From contig RPFO01000041.1 of the NCBI GenBank assembly GCA_009746045.1, positions 4,592,920 to 4,656,919 of the forward strand: DNA of 64,000 nt, given 5' to 3'. Source of the DNA: Mesostigma viride (taxonomy: Eukaryota; Streptophyta; Mesostigmatophyceae; Mesostigmatales; Mesostigmataceae). The position numbers were made by a program, and so were the translations under genes. The notes under the pieces are model-generated. The model saw only the letters and a list, made by a program, of their open reading frames with translations, did no database searches and was not told the origin of the DNA. Of the stretch, positions 43,412-53,983 are shown one piece after another (positions within the stretch are counted from its first letter, which is position 1; each line of letters begins with the position of its first letter).

Positions 43412-45960
43412 ATGCCTCGACCTAACCGTCGGGTGATAGACATGGTGGTGCCGGTATTTCGGGCTACAACCTCATCTGTCAACTGTCAGATTCGTAAAAC
43501 CCAACGTTTGCTAGATTACCTACGCCTCGGCGTTGTGCAATCAGCCCCAACCCCGAATACCCCGAGCAAGCGGCAGGCTCGCATCCTACGCTTGCAGGAC
43601 AAAATAAATGCGATGAAAAGCACTATTTCTACCGCTTCCCTTCCCCCCTCCGCTTCACCCCCACCTCCACCCCCCGCCGCATCCACCCCCATCATCCCTC
43701 GTCGTTCTCCCCTGGTGGGCCAGCAGGCATCCTTGGCCCTTGCCACTTTCAACACCCGCACATTGCTAGCAGATGACGACCATAGCTACTGGGTAGAGGA
43801 GCTAGTCGCATTTTGCATTGCACATCGTGTATCTATTCTAGGCATCCAGGAACACCGCCGCAAGGTGCCACTTGGCATGGTGAACACTGATCGCCTGGCG
43901 GGTGGCTGGCGGTTTTACTTCGCTGGCAGCGGTACGCCAGGCCAAGGTGGTGTTGGTCTTTTGTGTTTGCCGCTGGCAGTTGCTAGCCTCAGCACGCTTA
44001 AGTTTCTAACCCCACGCCTTACAGTATGGTAGCACATTCCACCTCCGTCGAGGGGCGGTCTAAACACCACCTCACGGTGGGGGTGGGCTACGCACCCCAT
44101 AGTGGTCTACCTGAGTCGGCCCGTGAGGAGTTCTTCGAATCCTTGCATAGCCTTGAGGGGGTCACTCCGGCCCGCCACTTTTTGGTTATGCTGCTCGACG
44201 CCAATGCCACGCTCCCCGTGGGCACTGCTGGCAGCCGCTTTGCGCCTGCTGACACTACTGCTAACGACAACACTCCCCTGTTTTCTGCCTTTTTGCGGGA
44301 TAGCGGGATGGTTGCTGTCAACTGCCACTTCCAACGTCCTTCACAGGACTTGGTCCCTTTTCGTGGCCCTAACGGCCGTCAGGCCTGTTTGGACTACGTG
44401 GTGGTACGGCAGTCCAGGTGCACCTCGGTACTGGACACCCGAGTGTTTGACACGCCCACGGTGTGCTCTGACCACCGGTTGGTGCGCGCGACCATGTTCG
44501 GCTCCGGTTCCACGTCCCCGCGCGCCGCGCCCCAGTGGTCCGCCCTGACTGGTCTGCTCTACGCCCGGTCCGGGGAGATCCTGAGGACTGGACGGACGCC
44601 GAGCACGAGCGGAACCGGTGCCGACGGGAGTACCTGTCGGCCCTGGGCGCCCGGGCGGACGTCGACGAGTTGGACAAGGGTGCCCCCAACGCCACCATTT
44701 TTGCGGGCTCTGCGGCCCGTGCCCCGCTGCTGGCGGCCCGGCACCTGCCGGCCATGCCCCGCCGCCGCCCCGGCCCGCTCTACCGCCAGGACCCCAAGGT
44801 CTTGGCCGCCCGGCACCGCCTCAAGCGTAACCGGGACCCGCTGCAGAAACCAGTGCTCAAGGCCGCCCTCGTGGAGGCCTACGAGCACGCTCAGGACGCG
44901 GAGGCGGCCCAGTGCATCGCGGATGCCAAGGCCTGCCAGGCTCGCAACCAGCCAGGGCAAGGACATGTGGTACCACCTCGACCGGCTCGGCGGCCGGCGG
45001 CAGCGCACCCCGGTGGAGCACACGGGGGACGGCACGGCGCCGGTCAGCCTTGACCGCTGGTTGGCCCACAATGTTTCCTTGACCGGTGGGGCTCGCGCCC
45101 CCCCCCCGCCGCTTCACCCCGAGACGGCTCCCCGCCTCGGGGTTGCCGGACCCCCGCCGCCGCCAGCGCCCCCCTCCTCGGCCGCGGACTACCAAGTCCC
45201 GGCCTTGCAGGAGGGCTGCCTTGCCACTAACGACGTCGTCCCCCCCTTCACTTTGAAGGAACTGGACGGCGCCCTTGCTCGCCTGCGGTACGATGTGGCA
45301 GTCGGTGCTGACCACCTTTCTGCCGAGCTGCTGAAGACCCCTGATCCGGCGGTTAGGGATCTTCTGCTGGCGTTCTGCAACCGTGTCCTGCTTTCTGACG
45401 AGCCTCCGCCTGCTGAGTGGCAGACGGCCATCCGCGTCATGCTGTACAAGAAGGGCTCTGCTGCTGACCCCGGTAACTACCGGGGTGTCTGCCTCCAGAG
45501 CGCCGCGCTGAAGGTCTTCATGCGCATGATGCTGCACAGGCTCCGCGCCGCGCTGGACCCACACCTGGGTGAGTCTCAGATGGGTTTCCGTCGTGGTCGT
45601 AACACTGTCATGGCTGTGTTTGTCGCGCGCCGGTTGATGGAGGAGGTGCGTCACCTTCCCCCTGACAGTTTGCCGCTGGTCTTCATTTTTGTTGACTATA
45701 TCAAGGCCTTTGACACGGTCCTCTGGGAGGCTCTTTGGGCCATCCTAGCTCTGGATCGAGTGCCACCTGCGTTTATTGCTGCCTTTCGCCGGCTGTATGA
45801 GGGCTCACAGGCAGTAGTGCGGACTGCGGAAGGCACCACCCCACCATTCCCCCTTCACCACGGGGTGTGGCAAGGTTGTGTCCTGTCCCCATACCTGTTC
45901 ATTATTGTCGTGCATGGATCAGGTCATGCGCCGAGCACGTGCGCGCTTTACTGCTCTTAA
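43412..45960 (+). pseudogene. LINE ORF2, first part: endonuclease and RT fingers/palm
   Basis: It starts at ATG 43412. The APE-type endonuclease shows LATFNTRTL, SILGIQEHRR, MLLDANATL and TVCSDHRLVR. A one-base loss near 44025 shifts the frame, and between about 44540 and 44950 coding is in yet another frame (DAEHERNRCRREYLSALG). RT follows from about 45190: VGADHLSAELLK, GNYRGVCLQSAALKVF, GFRRGRN, motif A VDYIKAFDTVLW and WQGCVLSPYLF. It is cut at 45960 by the inverted-repeat element. The protein would nick DNA and copy the LINE RNA at the target. GC is high with long C runs around 44500-45150. Confidence 0.85.
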
Positions 45961-47851
45961 GGGGACGGGACACATTGAAAGTGCACTTTTCTGGAAAACA
46001 GACCTGTGCATGGGATAAAAATCCAGTTATGCTTGGGAACCATAAATATGTGAAAAAAAAAAATTTCCAGCCACTTGGGAGTGGTGCTACCCCCCAGCAT
46101 GACCCAGTTATGAGCTAAAAATAGAAAAAGACGCTATTTTAGGCCGATTTTTCCTAGGAGACTGGGCAAACCAAAAGTGACCAAACCACATATTTTCCTA
46201 AAATCCCCACCCTTGCAAATAAATCTGGCTACTCAGGACCACAAAATAAGCACGTTTAGACTATTTGATGGGGTTTAGCCCAAAACACGTATTTTTTTTG
46301 TCCTAAAAAAATAAATCAAATAGTAGACACATGCAAAAATTTCAGTGATGACATTTATACTAGGCCTAGGGTGGGAATTTCACTCTCACAAAGTTTGAGC
46401 TCATTCTGAGCACGTTTACTCATGTTGATGGGTGTAAACATGCAAAACAAAAATGACAGAAAATCCCGCTTATGAGCACAAACAACAGACCTATTACACC
46501 CTAGCCCACCACCAACTGGGCCAAACCAAGTCAAATTAATTCATTTATGATGTTAAAAAGCTTGCCACAAAATCCCAGGTCATTCTGAGCTAGTTTGCCC
46601 TTAGTACATCATGTTATAGCTGCCACCCTGCATGCTTGGTACACCGTGGCATGAGGGACACCATAAGCACATTCCTAAGCTTGCCCCCTGCAAATTGGGC
46701 AGAAGCACGTAAAGCAAATGCTAGAAGCTTGAAGAAGACATCCACCGACTCTTAAATCATTGCGCAAGCAGGCATGACCACTTGCGGGAATCACCTCATA
46801 GCTAATACCCAGTCATGATGCTGAAGGATAAAAGGGCCATCTATTGTCATAATAAGCACCTGATCCTTATCATCTAGGAAGCCCCAGCCATGTTTAATGG
46901 AAGCAAAACATATAGGAAGGAGATAACTACATCACACATGCTCACCTTCCCTACAACTTCACACCTTGTTTTCCAGCAGGCTGAAGAGCCAAGACAAGCG
47001 TTTATGAGCTCGCCAGCTCCTTGCAACGTTGATGCCGCTCCCAGGCAGCTAGGGTCCTTGACTACGCAATATACAATGTCAACCATATGAAAAACTCCAT
47101 AAAACAAAGTGTAGCAGAGCCGCAAAACTGCCCAATCAACTCTTGCTAGCTTTAAGAAGCATGGCATACGCAGCATAAGGCAAAACATTGAAACCTGCGG
47201 AAAATCAGATAGCGCAACTGCAACAAGTGGCGAACAAAATAGCGAGAACACCCGGAATCGGCGCCAAAGCTTCATGCCAGGAACATTTAGAGCGCAAACA
47301 AACTGGGCGGTGACATGCGGCAAATGAACGTACCACGGCCGGCTTTATTTCCCACCCAGGCGCGCGAGACAGCCAGCCAGCCATGGATGGCTTGACCGCG
47401 GATCGCGCAGGCCTGAACGATGTCATTTCAGAAATGACGGGAAATGGCCGCAGATCGAAGCCGCTTAGGATGTTTTCACGGTTTCCATTACTAAACGCTT
47501 CTTCCTGCATCAGTATAACCCACAAATCTTAAATTCTACCGTCGCAGGCACGCATTCTAATGTATATGCGGCCAGATTTTCGGATTAGACCCCCGTGCAA
47601 ATCTGGAAAGGCACCGACTTTTCAAATTGTGCATATCTGGCTATGAAACATCATACTAGTACATCGTTTAAAACCACCGGCGTACATTTTTCGCTTGTCG
47701 CCTGGCCAATTAGGCAATTTTTTACGAAACGCACGTCGCCATGGCCACCTCCGCACCAGGTGGGCGCATTGTGCACCACAATTTCACGGTCCGGACGGGG
47801 GTACCGGCGCGAATTTTTTGGCGCCAAGAAATTCCGATGTGTCCCGTCCCC
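45961..47851. mobile_element. 1.9-kb inverted-repeat element inside LINE RT
   Basis: The ends are GGGGACGGGACACAT and ATGTGTCCCGTCCCC, a perfect 15-bp inverted repeat. The flanks are TTAA on the left (45957-45960) and TTGA on the right (47852-47855), one base apart from a TTAA duplication. The LINE RT frame rejoins here (T-A-L-D/N-E-G). The interior is AT-rich without a transposase. Internal landmarks (ACCATAAAYATG, GAGCTAAAAATAGAAAAA, CACGTCGCCATGGCCA, GACCCCCGTG) recur at 58.5-60.4 kb. Confidence 0.75.
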
Positions 47852-48804
47852 TTGATGAGGGGTTCGAGCCAGGCTTGGACATCCTTAACGAGAAAGAGCA
47901 CGGCGGGGTTGAGCCTGGCTACCGCCTGGCCGACCTGATTTATGCGGATGACACCAACCTCATCGCGCGCCCCGAGGACATTCAGACCTGGCTGGACTGT
48001 CTGGGCCTGGAGGCGAGGGCGGTGGGGTTGGAGATTAGTGTCAAAACTGAGGCGATGGTGATTGGGGCCTCCAGTACACCGCCGCTGCCGCGCTTGCTCG
48101 ACGTGACGACGGTCCCGTTCCGCGACCGCTTCAAACTGTTAGGGAGCTGGCTCCCTGACACCGCCGACGATGTGGACACCCGCATTGGCCTGGCCTGGGC
48201 TAGGCTCCGTTCGCTCAACACCTACTGGCGCTCCAAGGGCCTGGGCGAACACCGCAAGCGCATGCTCTTCAAGGTCCTCGTCCTCACGGTGCTCACGTAT
48301 GGCGCCGAGGCATGGACACTCACCCCCACACTGGCATCTAGGCTAGGCGGCACAGTTTACAGGATGCTCTGACAGGTCCTGAACGTAGGGTTTTCCAAGC
48401 GCCCGTCATCAGAGTCTTTGTATCAGGGCATGCCTCGTATTTCGGACGAGATTAGACAGCGTAGGATAGCATTTGTAGGACACCTTGCTCGCACCATCCA
48501 GGTCGACACCACCCTTGGTCTGGCCGGCCCCCAGCGGCTTGGCCAGCCAGGGCGGCACATTCTGACCTGGCCTGGCCCCAAGGGCATTGCCAAAAAGGTA
48601 GGGAAACATGTCACGAACTACGTACAGCTGTTGCTGGATGACCTACTGGTCCCAGCCCAGTTTGAATACCGCATCCACTCTCTCTCCCTTCTTTGGACCG
48701 CCATGCAGAACAAGACGCGGTGGAAGAGGATTGTCAAGGCTCACACGCCCGACCCTGTGGGCAAACCACCTCCCCCCAAGCGGAGGAGGCGTTTTGATGA
48801 GTAG
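47852..48804 (+). pseudogene. LINE ORF2, second part: RT catalytic motif and C-terminus
   Basis: It resumes as EGFEPGLDILNEK, then the RT catalytic LADLIYADDTNLIARP, the thumb FKLLGSWLPD, and KVLVLTVLTYGAEAWTLT. A TGA at 48370-48372 interrupts the frame, and the C-terminus continues as LYQGMPRISDEIRQRRIAF and VGHLAR, a tail common in LINE ORF2. It ends KRRRRFDE-TAG at 48802-48804. A related C-terminus is at 49260-49950. I cannot place it in a named clade by eye. Confidence 0.85.
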
Positions 48805-48957
48805 GGTAGTTAGGATTTTTCTAGACTAGCTAGATTAGCGTTAGGTTAGTTCGATTACGCCGCTCCTTCCACCCAACCTATCCATCAAGGAAATATATGT
48901 GCTACATGATCTCCCAACGGAGGCATGTTATAATTTAATTTAATTTAATTTTAATAG
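48805..48957 (+). other. LINE 3' untranslated region, CAAC hairpin and (AATTT)n tail
   Basis: After the stop come GGGTAGTTAGGATTTTTC, then GTGCTACATGATCTCC-CAAC-GGAGGCATG, then a tail of TTTAA repeats. The hairpin lies at 48911-48922. Confidence 0.75.
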
Positions 48958-49259
48958 CCCTTGATGAGTAGGGCAGTTAGGATTTTTCTAGACTTGATAG
49001 ATTAGCGTTAGTAGGATAGTCAGATTACGCGGCTCTCCCCACTCCACACCACCCATCAAGGAATATGTGCTACATGATCTCCCAACGGAGGCATGTTATA
49101 ATTTAATAGCCCTTGAGAAGGGGCATATGGCCCATAATACATTCTAAGCTACTTCCTGCAAGGGTGGGAATGTAAACGACACTTGCTCTAGGTGCACCAG
49201 GGCACCTGCATCCCCATGATCTATCAAGCTATGCCCATGCAGCTAAGGGGGGGCCTGTC
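48958..49259 (+). mobile_element. Second, 5'-truncated LINE 3' end
   Basis: It repeats the stop-codon region (GATGAGTAGGGCAGTTAGG) and the hairpin at 49079-49090, then continues into a repeat (GCCCTTGAGAAGGGGCATA...GTGCACCAGGGCACCTGCAT) shared with 49990-50340 and, reversed, with 57000-57120 and 57360-57450. Confidence 0.65.
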
Positions 49260-49950
49260 ATGGGGGGGAAGATCATCATAGCTATACAAAAGCTAGAGCG
49301 TGGCATCTCAGCATATGTGGACCATCGCATCTCCCTCGCCTGGCACGCTTTACGCCAGTACCGGGCCCTGTGGCGCAAGCCCCTGAGCAAGATCGAGAAA
49401 CAGGACCTGTTCAAGGTCCTCGTCCTTCCTGTTCTCACGTATGGGGCCGAGACGTGGACCCTCACCGCCGACCTGTCCCGCAGGCTGGACGGCGCGGTCA
49501 CCAACATGCTACGTTCCATTTTCAGAGTATAGGATATGCTGCTCATGTCCGCAATGAGGACCTGTACCAGGGCATGCCATATATCACCAGCACCATCAGC
49601 GACGCCTGCAGCGACGCCTGCAGCTACTAGTAGGGCACCTAGCTCGCACCAACCAGGTAGACACCTCACGTGGCCCCCCCGCAGGACTGCGACCAGCTCA
49701 GCCTGGCCGGCACCTCCTGACGTGGGCCGGGCCCAGTGATGTTAGACGCCGCAAGGCCCGCACCTTCAAAGAACAGCTATAGTAGAGGACATGGGGGGCC
49801 TAGGCCTCTCCGTGATTTGGAAGAAGATGATGGACAAGGCCAAGTGGGCCCAGGTCATAGAGGACAACGAGCCCCCCCCTGTGGGGAAGCGCCCGCGTGT
49901 GCAAACCCGTGGGAGGCACGCCAGACAGCTCCCCTAGGGCAGCGTGAGTG
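49260..49950 (+). pseudogene. Third LINE fragment: ORF2 C-terminal part
   Basis: The frame 49260-49532 encodes ISLAWHALRQYRALWRKPL and FKVLVLPVLTYGAETWTLT, the same RT thumb region as 48230-48340 at moderate identity. After a frame break it continues with DLYQGMPYITSTIS and a tail near 49860-49940. It is 5'-truncated at the thumb and interrupted by stops. A different LINE subfamily from the host LINE. Confidence 0.75.
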
Positions 49951-50363
49951 AATTGAATTGAATTGAATTGTAACATAACTCCGTTGGGAGTATATGTATA
50001 GCACATAGCCCTTGAGAGGGGGCATATGGCCTATCATACATCCTAAGCTACTTCCTGCAAGGGTGGGGATGTAAAGGACCCTTGCTCTAGGTGCACCAGG
50101 GCACGTGCATCCCCATGATCTTCAAGCTATGCCCAGCGAAGGGGGAGCCTGTCATGGGGGGGAAGATCAGCATAGCTATACAAAGAAGCTAGGGCATGGC
50201 GTCTCAGCAGAGAGTTACTCCCTGCATGGGCACAACATAACTAAATAAAGCTAGGCATCATCTGGGGGGTGGCTCATCATAGGCACACATGTACATGATT
50301 AAATAAAGCGCGTGGCTTAGCTGGGATAGGGCCTCTAGGAGGCGTACATGTACATGGCCACGG
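49951..50363 (-). repeat. LINE 3' tail (CAATT)n with hairpin, and adjoining 3' repeat
   Basis: GAATT repeats at about 49953-49972 are followed by ACTCC-GTTG-GGAGT (49978-49991) and GTAGCACATA-like sequence, which is a LINE 3' tip on the - strand or a fold-back of the + strand tail. The rest repeats the segment at 49105-49259 (GGAAGATCAGCATAGCTATAC, GGCGTCTCAGCAGAGAG). Confidence 0.6.
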
Positions 50364-50818
50364 TCTCGGATTTCTCTGAAAATAGTTTCTTATAATGGGC
50401 GAGAACGAACGCCGCAATCGAAGTGTTCCTGACGGCGGCAAAGATTACGTGGCACGCTCTTGGGGTTCCAGTTTCGCTGGCACGGCCGGCGACTAGGGCC
50501 GTTTTTAGCGGATGATAATCAGTTTGGATTTTGTAACTGGGTGATTAGTTACGGGCAGTTTTCGTTGTTGTTCAGGCGGTTAAAAAGGTCGTATTTATAA
50601 GGCCTTTTAATTTTGTATGCTGGCCTGAAACTGCCTTTGATTGGCGACTAGTGTAGTTAAAAGTTCTGACTCGAATCATTTTGCTGACATTTCGTAGTTG
50701 CCGGTCTGACATTAGTTGTGTCAGTAAGGCTGGGATTTTTTTTAGGGGCGTTGCCATGTAGCGTGTTGTGTCGTCTTTTTAGGGACCTTGCGAGGAAGGG
50801 GAAGGTCTTTTTTCTTGC
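50364..50818 (+). repeat. Direct repeat P, copy 1 (about 450 bp)
   Basis: It matches 54491-54937, beginning TCGGATTTCTCTGAAAATAG and ending GGTCTTTTTTCTTGC. It is non-coding. Together the two copies flank the gag-only LTR element and about 3.6 kb. Confidence 0.85.
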
Positions 50819-51343
50819 ATGACGCTGGGCACGCGTTGGCCGAGGCTATGGTGATGCAAGGAATGCCGACGCCTCCCCGGCCTTGTGCCCGCTCGATCGG
50901 GCGCAGGCCTTAATTAAATTAACAGACGGGCGGCAGCCCCTGAGCTTCCGGTTTCACGGAAGTCACAGCGGCTGCCAAGTGTCCGGACTGATTCTCACTT
51001 TGGAACTGGGTCCGGATGGTTGGGAATCTGCGCAGGAGGTTGGGCTGCGCTAGTGCAATATTCAGATCGAATATGAAGGGGAAGATCTGCTTGTCGAAAC
51101 GGAAGGGCTGGCCTGCGTGGCAGCCTTGTACCTGAGGATGCTTGCGCTTCGGGTTAAGGTTCTGTGACGTTGGCTGGCCTGCCTTGGGCTGGTTCGTACC
51201 TGGGGATGCTTGCGCTCCGGGTTGGACTAGTTGAGGTCGTGGCGATAATTTTAATAAATTTAAAAATATTTTCACTCACACCGTTGTTTGGCGCGCGGTC
51301 TCGGCGCTGGGGGTGAAGGCTGATATGCGGCCTTGATTATATG
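50819..51343. other. Unassigned spacer
   Basis: There is no gene. A short word ACCTGRGGATGCTTGCGCT occurs twice (about 51130 and 51200), and in reverse near 3270-3297. Confidence 0.45.
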
Positions 51344-51950
51344 TGTCAGGATTTTTGACAATCCTGGTTGTGCCCATTAGCTGTTCGTTTATCAGCAATA
51401 TTTTCATGGTACAATTTCAAAGTCCGATGTAGTATAAATCGGCATTAATATATCTTTCAACTGTACTTCGAGTACTGTGACTTGCTAGTGGTCGCATGAA
51501 TTTCTATAGTGAACCTTTGTACGTTTTCTGGCGCTGCCTAGGAGGCGCTGTGGCTTAGTCCCCGCATGCCATAACGTCGTATCAACTTATGTTGGTCTCC
51601 GTCACTTTGTGGTGAAAAGTTTGCTCATTTTGTACCGTACGATTTGTAATGGATCAACGGCAGCAAACAGTGTAGCCGCCACTGAAGGACTTTGTCCCTT
51701 CTATATAGGTGACTCATGGTGCACGAGAAATTTACCTTGTTGGTCCGACTCTAGCCCTTGTTGGGCTCCTTGTTGGAATTCCTTGTTGGAAGAGAGTCGT
51801 CACCCTTGTTGGGATTCCCTTGTTGGGAAGGCCTTGTTGGCCACCTGCTTTACCACTACGTAATTCATATTTTCATAATACAAAAACCCGAATACAAAAG
51901 GTCCAAGATCTTCCTCCAATACGCTTACTTTTTACATGCAGTTTTCAACA
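51344..51950 (+). repeat. 5' LTR of the gag-only element
   Basis: It contains a TATATA box near 51700 and seven copies of CCTTGTTGG at 51735-51840. Confidence 0.9.
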
Positions 51951-51962
51951 TGGTATCGGGAT
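51951..51962 (+). other. Primer-binding site (initiator Met tRNA type)
   Basis: TGGTATCGGGAT directly follows the LTR. TGGTATC is the usual start of the copia primer site complementary to the initiator Met tRNA 3' end. Confidence 0.75.
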
Positions 51963-52004
51963 GACGAGTTACCTTTGTATTCGGTCTCTCGAGACCTCCC
52001 TGTG

Positions 52005-52388
52005 ATGAACACGACTCTCACGAGTCAGCCATTTCGTCTCATCCGAGTAGGTGGGGCTTTTCATCCCATTCCGCATCCGGACCAGTTTGTCGAGGTTTAT
52101 TTTTCAGCTGTTGAGTTCGGGGGCCTGGCCACACGCGTCGTATATAAAGGCAACCGTTTCATCTATCGAGACGTCGTCAACTATCTCTACACGAAGACTG
52201 AGCGCCTCCTTACCCGCCAGCGGAATCAGCCTGATCCGGAATACCCAATCTTTGTTACCTTTGTCGATTCATCTTTTGGAGTCCGTTCCTATGATGCCGA
52301 AATTTGGCGCACTGTAAACGACATGCTTTACGACTGGCAATTGGTTCGGACTGCCACAGTGGAACACTATACTCCAATTAGTGCGTAG
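52005..52388 (+). CDS. ORF0 of the gag-only element, function unknown
   Basis: The 127-residue frame starts at ATG 52005 (MNTTLTSQPFRLIRVGG); the frame is open further up into the LTR, where an ATG at 51936 would add 23 residues. The content is beta-like (VEVYFSAVEFGGLATRVVYK, PIFVTFVDSSFGVRSY). No domain is recognised. It ends 41 bases before the gag ATG. Together with the ORFs before gag in copia-A and copia-B it is the third case of an extra first ORF here. Confidence 0.6.
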   Translation: MNTTLTSQPFRLIRVGGAFHPIPHPDQFVEVYFSAVEFGGLATRVVYKGNRFIYRDVVNYLYTKTERLLTRQRNQPDPEYPIFVTFVDSSFGVRSYDAEIWRTVNDMLYDWQLVRTATVEHYTPISA

Positions 52389-52429
52389 CTTTTTCACAGT
52401 ACGCCAGCTTTCTTCTCAATCGTTTTTCA

Positions 52430-53299
52430 ATGGCCGCTCCAGCTGTCGCTCGAGGCATCAAGGAGGGTACAGTGTTGGGTGCACTGAAGCATTTGTCTCT
52501 TGATGGCGAGAGACTGAACGATTTCCCTGTTTTTAAACTCAAGGTTGAGGGGACCCTGAGGGCTATTGGATTTGAGGATGCCCTGAAGGGCACTGGCGTC
52601 ATCAACGAGTCGCAACAGCGCCTCGGCTATGCATCTCTTTTGTCAGCTTTAAACGGGACTGCAGCTCTGCACGCAGCCCTGGCTCCAAACGGTTTACTTC
52701 ACGAAGCGTGGGCAATTCTGGTTGACGTATATGGCCATGACCAGACCACCTCTACACACCAGGCGACGACGCTTGAGGAACTGCTGGCAACTGAAAAGGT
52801 GCCAGTAGAGAAGGTGGCAGCCCACCTCAACGAGATGGAGAGGAAGTATCTCGAATACAACAAGCTGAGCAATAACAAGCTTCACGATTCCATCCTGGTG
52901 ACGAGCCACCGCAGACGCCTTCCAGCGGTATACAGCCCTGTCCTGGCAGCTTATAACCTCCCTGTCGACATCTCATGGAGGGACTACAAGGCGGCAGTTC
53001 TCAAGGCCGACGACCATCTACGAGTTAACCGCATCAATGCACCTTCACCCAGCAACACCAGCGCCTACAACACCCAGGTCGCCTGTCCCCACTGCCAGGA
53101 GGATCTGGACGAGAGCGTTTTCCTTACAAGCAGCAAAACTCTCACCTGTTCACACTGCAAGCGGACTGGTCACACTCATGACCGATGCTGGAACAAGCAC
53201 CCCGAGCTGAGGAAGGGGAAGCAGGGTGGTACTGCACATTTCACCTCTGGAGACGTCCTTGAGGACGTGGGAGAGCTTCCCCCTGGTTTCTGCATGTAG
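52430..53299 (+). CDS. gag: Gag (copia type) with zinc knuckle
   Basis: The intact 289-residue frame starts at ATG 52430 (MAAPAVARGIKEG). The pattern LDGERLNDFPVFKLKVEGTL, LLHEAWAILVDVYG and LNEMERKYLEYNKL follows the copia Gag (UBN2-like) layout. A C-PH-C pair lies near residue 222, and a zinc knuckle C-SH-C-KRTG-H-THDR-C near residues 242-255. It ends PPGFCM-TAG and no protease, integrase or RT follows before the polypurine tract. It would package this element's RNA while using Pol from another copia element. It is not closely similar to the Gag of copia-A or copia-B. Confidence 0.85.
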   Translation: MAAPAVARGIKEGTVLGALKHLSLDGERLNDFPVFKLKVEGTLRAIGFEDALKGTGVINESQQRLGYASLLSALNGTAALHAALAPNGLLHEAWAILVDVYGHDQTTSTHQATTLEELLATEKVPVEKVAAHLNEMERKYLEYNKLSNNKLHDSILVTSHRRRLPAVYSPVLAAYNLPVDISWRDYKAAVLKADDHLRVNRINAPSPSNTSAYNTQVACPHCQEDLDESVFLTSSKTLTCSHCKRTGHTHDRCWNKHPELRKGKQGGTAHFTSGDVLEDVGELPPGFCM

Positions 53300-53372
53300 A
53301 CAAGTTCTGTGACTTCAAGTGAGGGGGGGAGAAACAGTTTGTTTTATTGCTACCTGCTATGTGCAAGGGGGG
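53300..53372 (+). other. Short 3' leader and polypurine tract of the gag-only element
   Basis: Only 73 bases separate the gag stop from the 3' LTR. GTGAGGGGGGGAGAAAC near 53322 and AAGGGGGG at 53365-53372 are both purine tracts; the latter abuts the LTR. Confidence 0.75.
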
Positions 53373-53983
53373 TGTCAGGATTTTTGACAATCCTGGTTGT
53401 GCCCATTAGCTGTTCGTTTATCAGCAATATTTTCATGGTACAATTTCAAAGTCCGATGTAGTATAAATCGGCATTAATATATCTTTCAACTGTACTTCGA
53501 GTACTGTGACTTGCTAGTGGTCGCATGAATTTCTATAGTGAACCTTTGTACGTTTTCTGGCGCTGCCTAGGAGGCGCTGTGGCTTAGTCCCCGCATGCCA
53601 TAACGTCGTATCAACTTATGTTGGTCTCCGTCACTTTGTGGTGAAAAGTTTGCTCATTTTGTACCGTACGATTTGTAATGGATCAACGGCAGCAAACAGT
53701 GTAGCCGCCACTGAAGGACTTTGTCCCTTCTATATAGGTGACTCATGGTGCACGAGAAATTTACCTTGTTGGTCCGACTCTAGCCCTTGTTGGGCTCCTT
53801 GTTGGAATTCCTTGTTGGAAGAGAGTCGTCACCCTTGTTGGGATTCCCTTGTTGGGAAGGCCTTGTTGGCCATGCACCTGCTTTACCACTACGTAATTCA
53901 TATTTTCATAATACAAAAACCCGAATACAAAAGGTCCAAGATCTTCCTCCAATACGCTTACTTTTTACATGCAGTTTTCAACA
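53373..53983 (+). repeat. 3' LTR of the gag-only element
   Basis: It is nearly identical to the 5' LTR, with an extra ATGC after GGCC. The CCTTGTTGG array is at 53764-53869. Confidence 0.9.

Larger units (their letters stand above)
4717..48957 (+). mobile_element. Host LINE (non-LTR retrotransposon) split by nested insertions
   Basis: This is one two-ORF LINE on the + strand. ORF1 lies at 4931-5361 plus 16065-16758 plus 43274-43354. ORF2 (endonuclease, RT, C-terminal tail) lies at 43412-45960 plus 47852-48804. The 3' end is at about 48957. Without insertions it would be about 5 kb, normal for a LINE. The ORF1 frame resumes exactly across the first two insertions once one target duplication is removed, which shows the pieces are one element. 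The 3' end carries a CAAC-loop hairpin and an (AATTT)n tail. The 5' end is uncertain. The element is inactive because of ORF2 frameshifts, an in-frame stop and the insertions. Confidence 0.85.
51344..53983 (+). mobile_element. Gag-only LTR retrotransposon (TR-GAG type)
   Basis: The LTRs are 607 bp (51344-51950) and 611 bp (53373-53983), with ends TGTCAGG...TTTTCAACA and the duplication ATATG at 51339-51343 and 53984-53988. The primer site TGGTATC follows the 5' LTR directly, the usual complement of initiator Met tRNA. The polypurine tract AAGGGGGG (53365-53372) abuts the 3' LTR. It encodes a small ORF and Gag but no Pol. The two LTRs differ by a 4-base insertion (ATGC near 53872), so it is young. 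It would need a partner's Pol. Confidence 0.9.

Noticed and set aside
44026-45053. Ser/Arg/Pro-rich reading of 44550-44950 as a disordered domain of LINE ORF2
   Set aside because: The composition is typical of an off-frame reading of GC-rich DNA; the other frame (DAEHERNRCRREYL, QDPKVLAARHRLK) looks like genuine coding, so I take it as a frameshifted segment.
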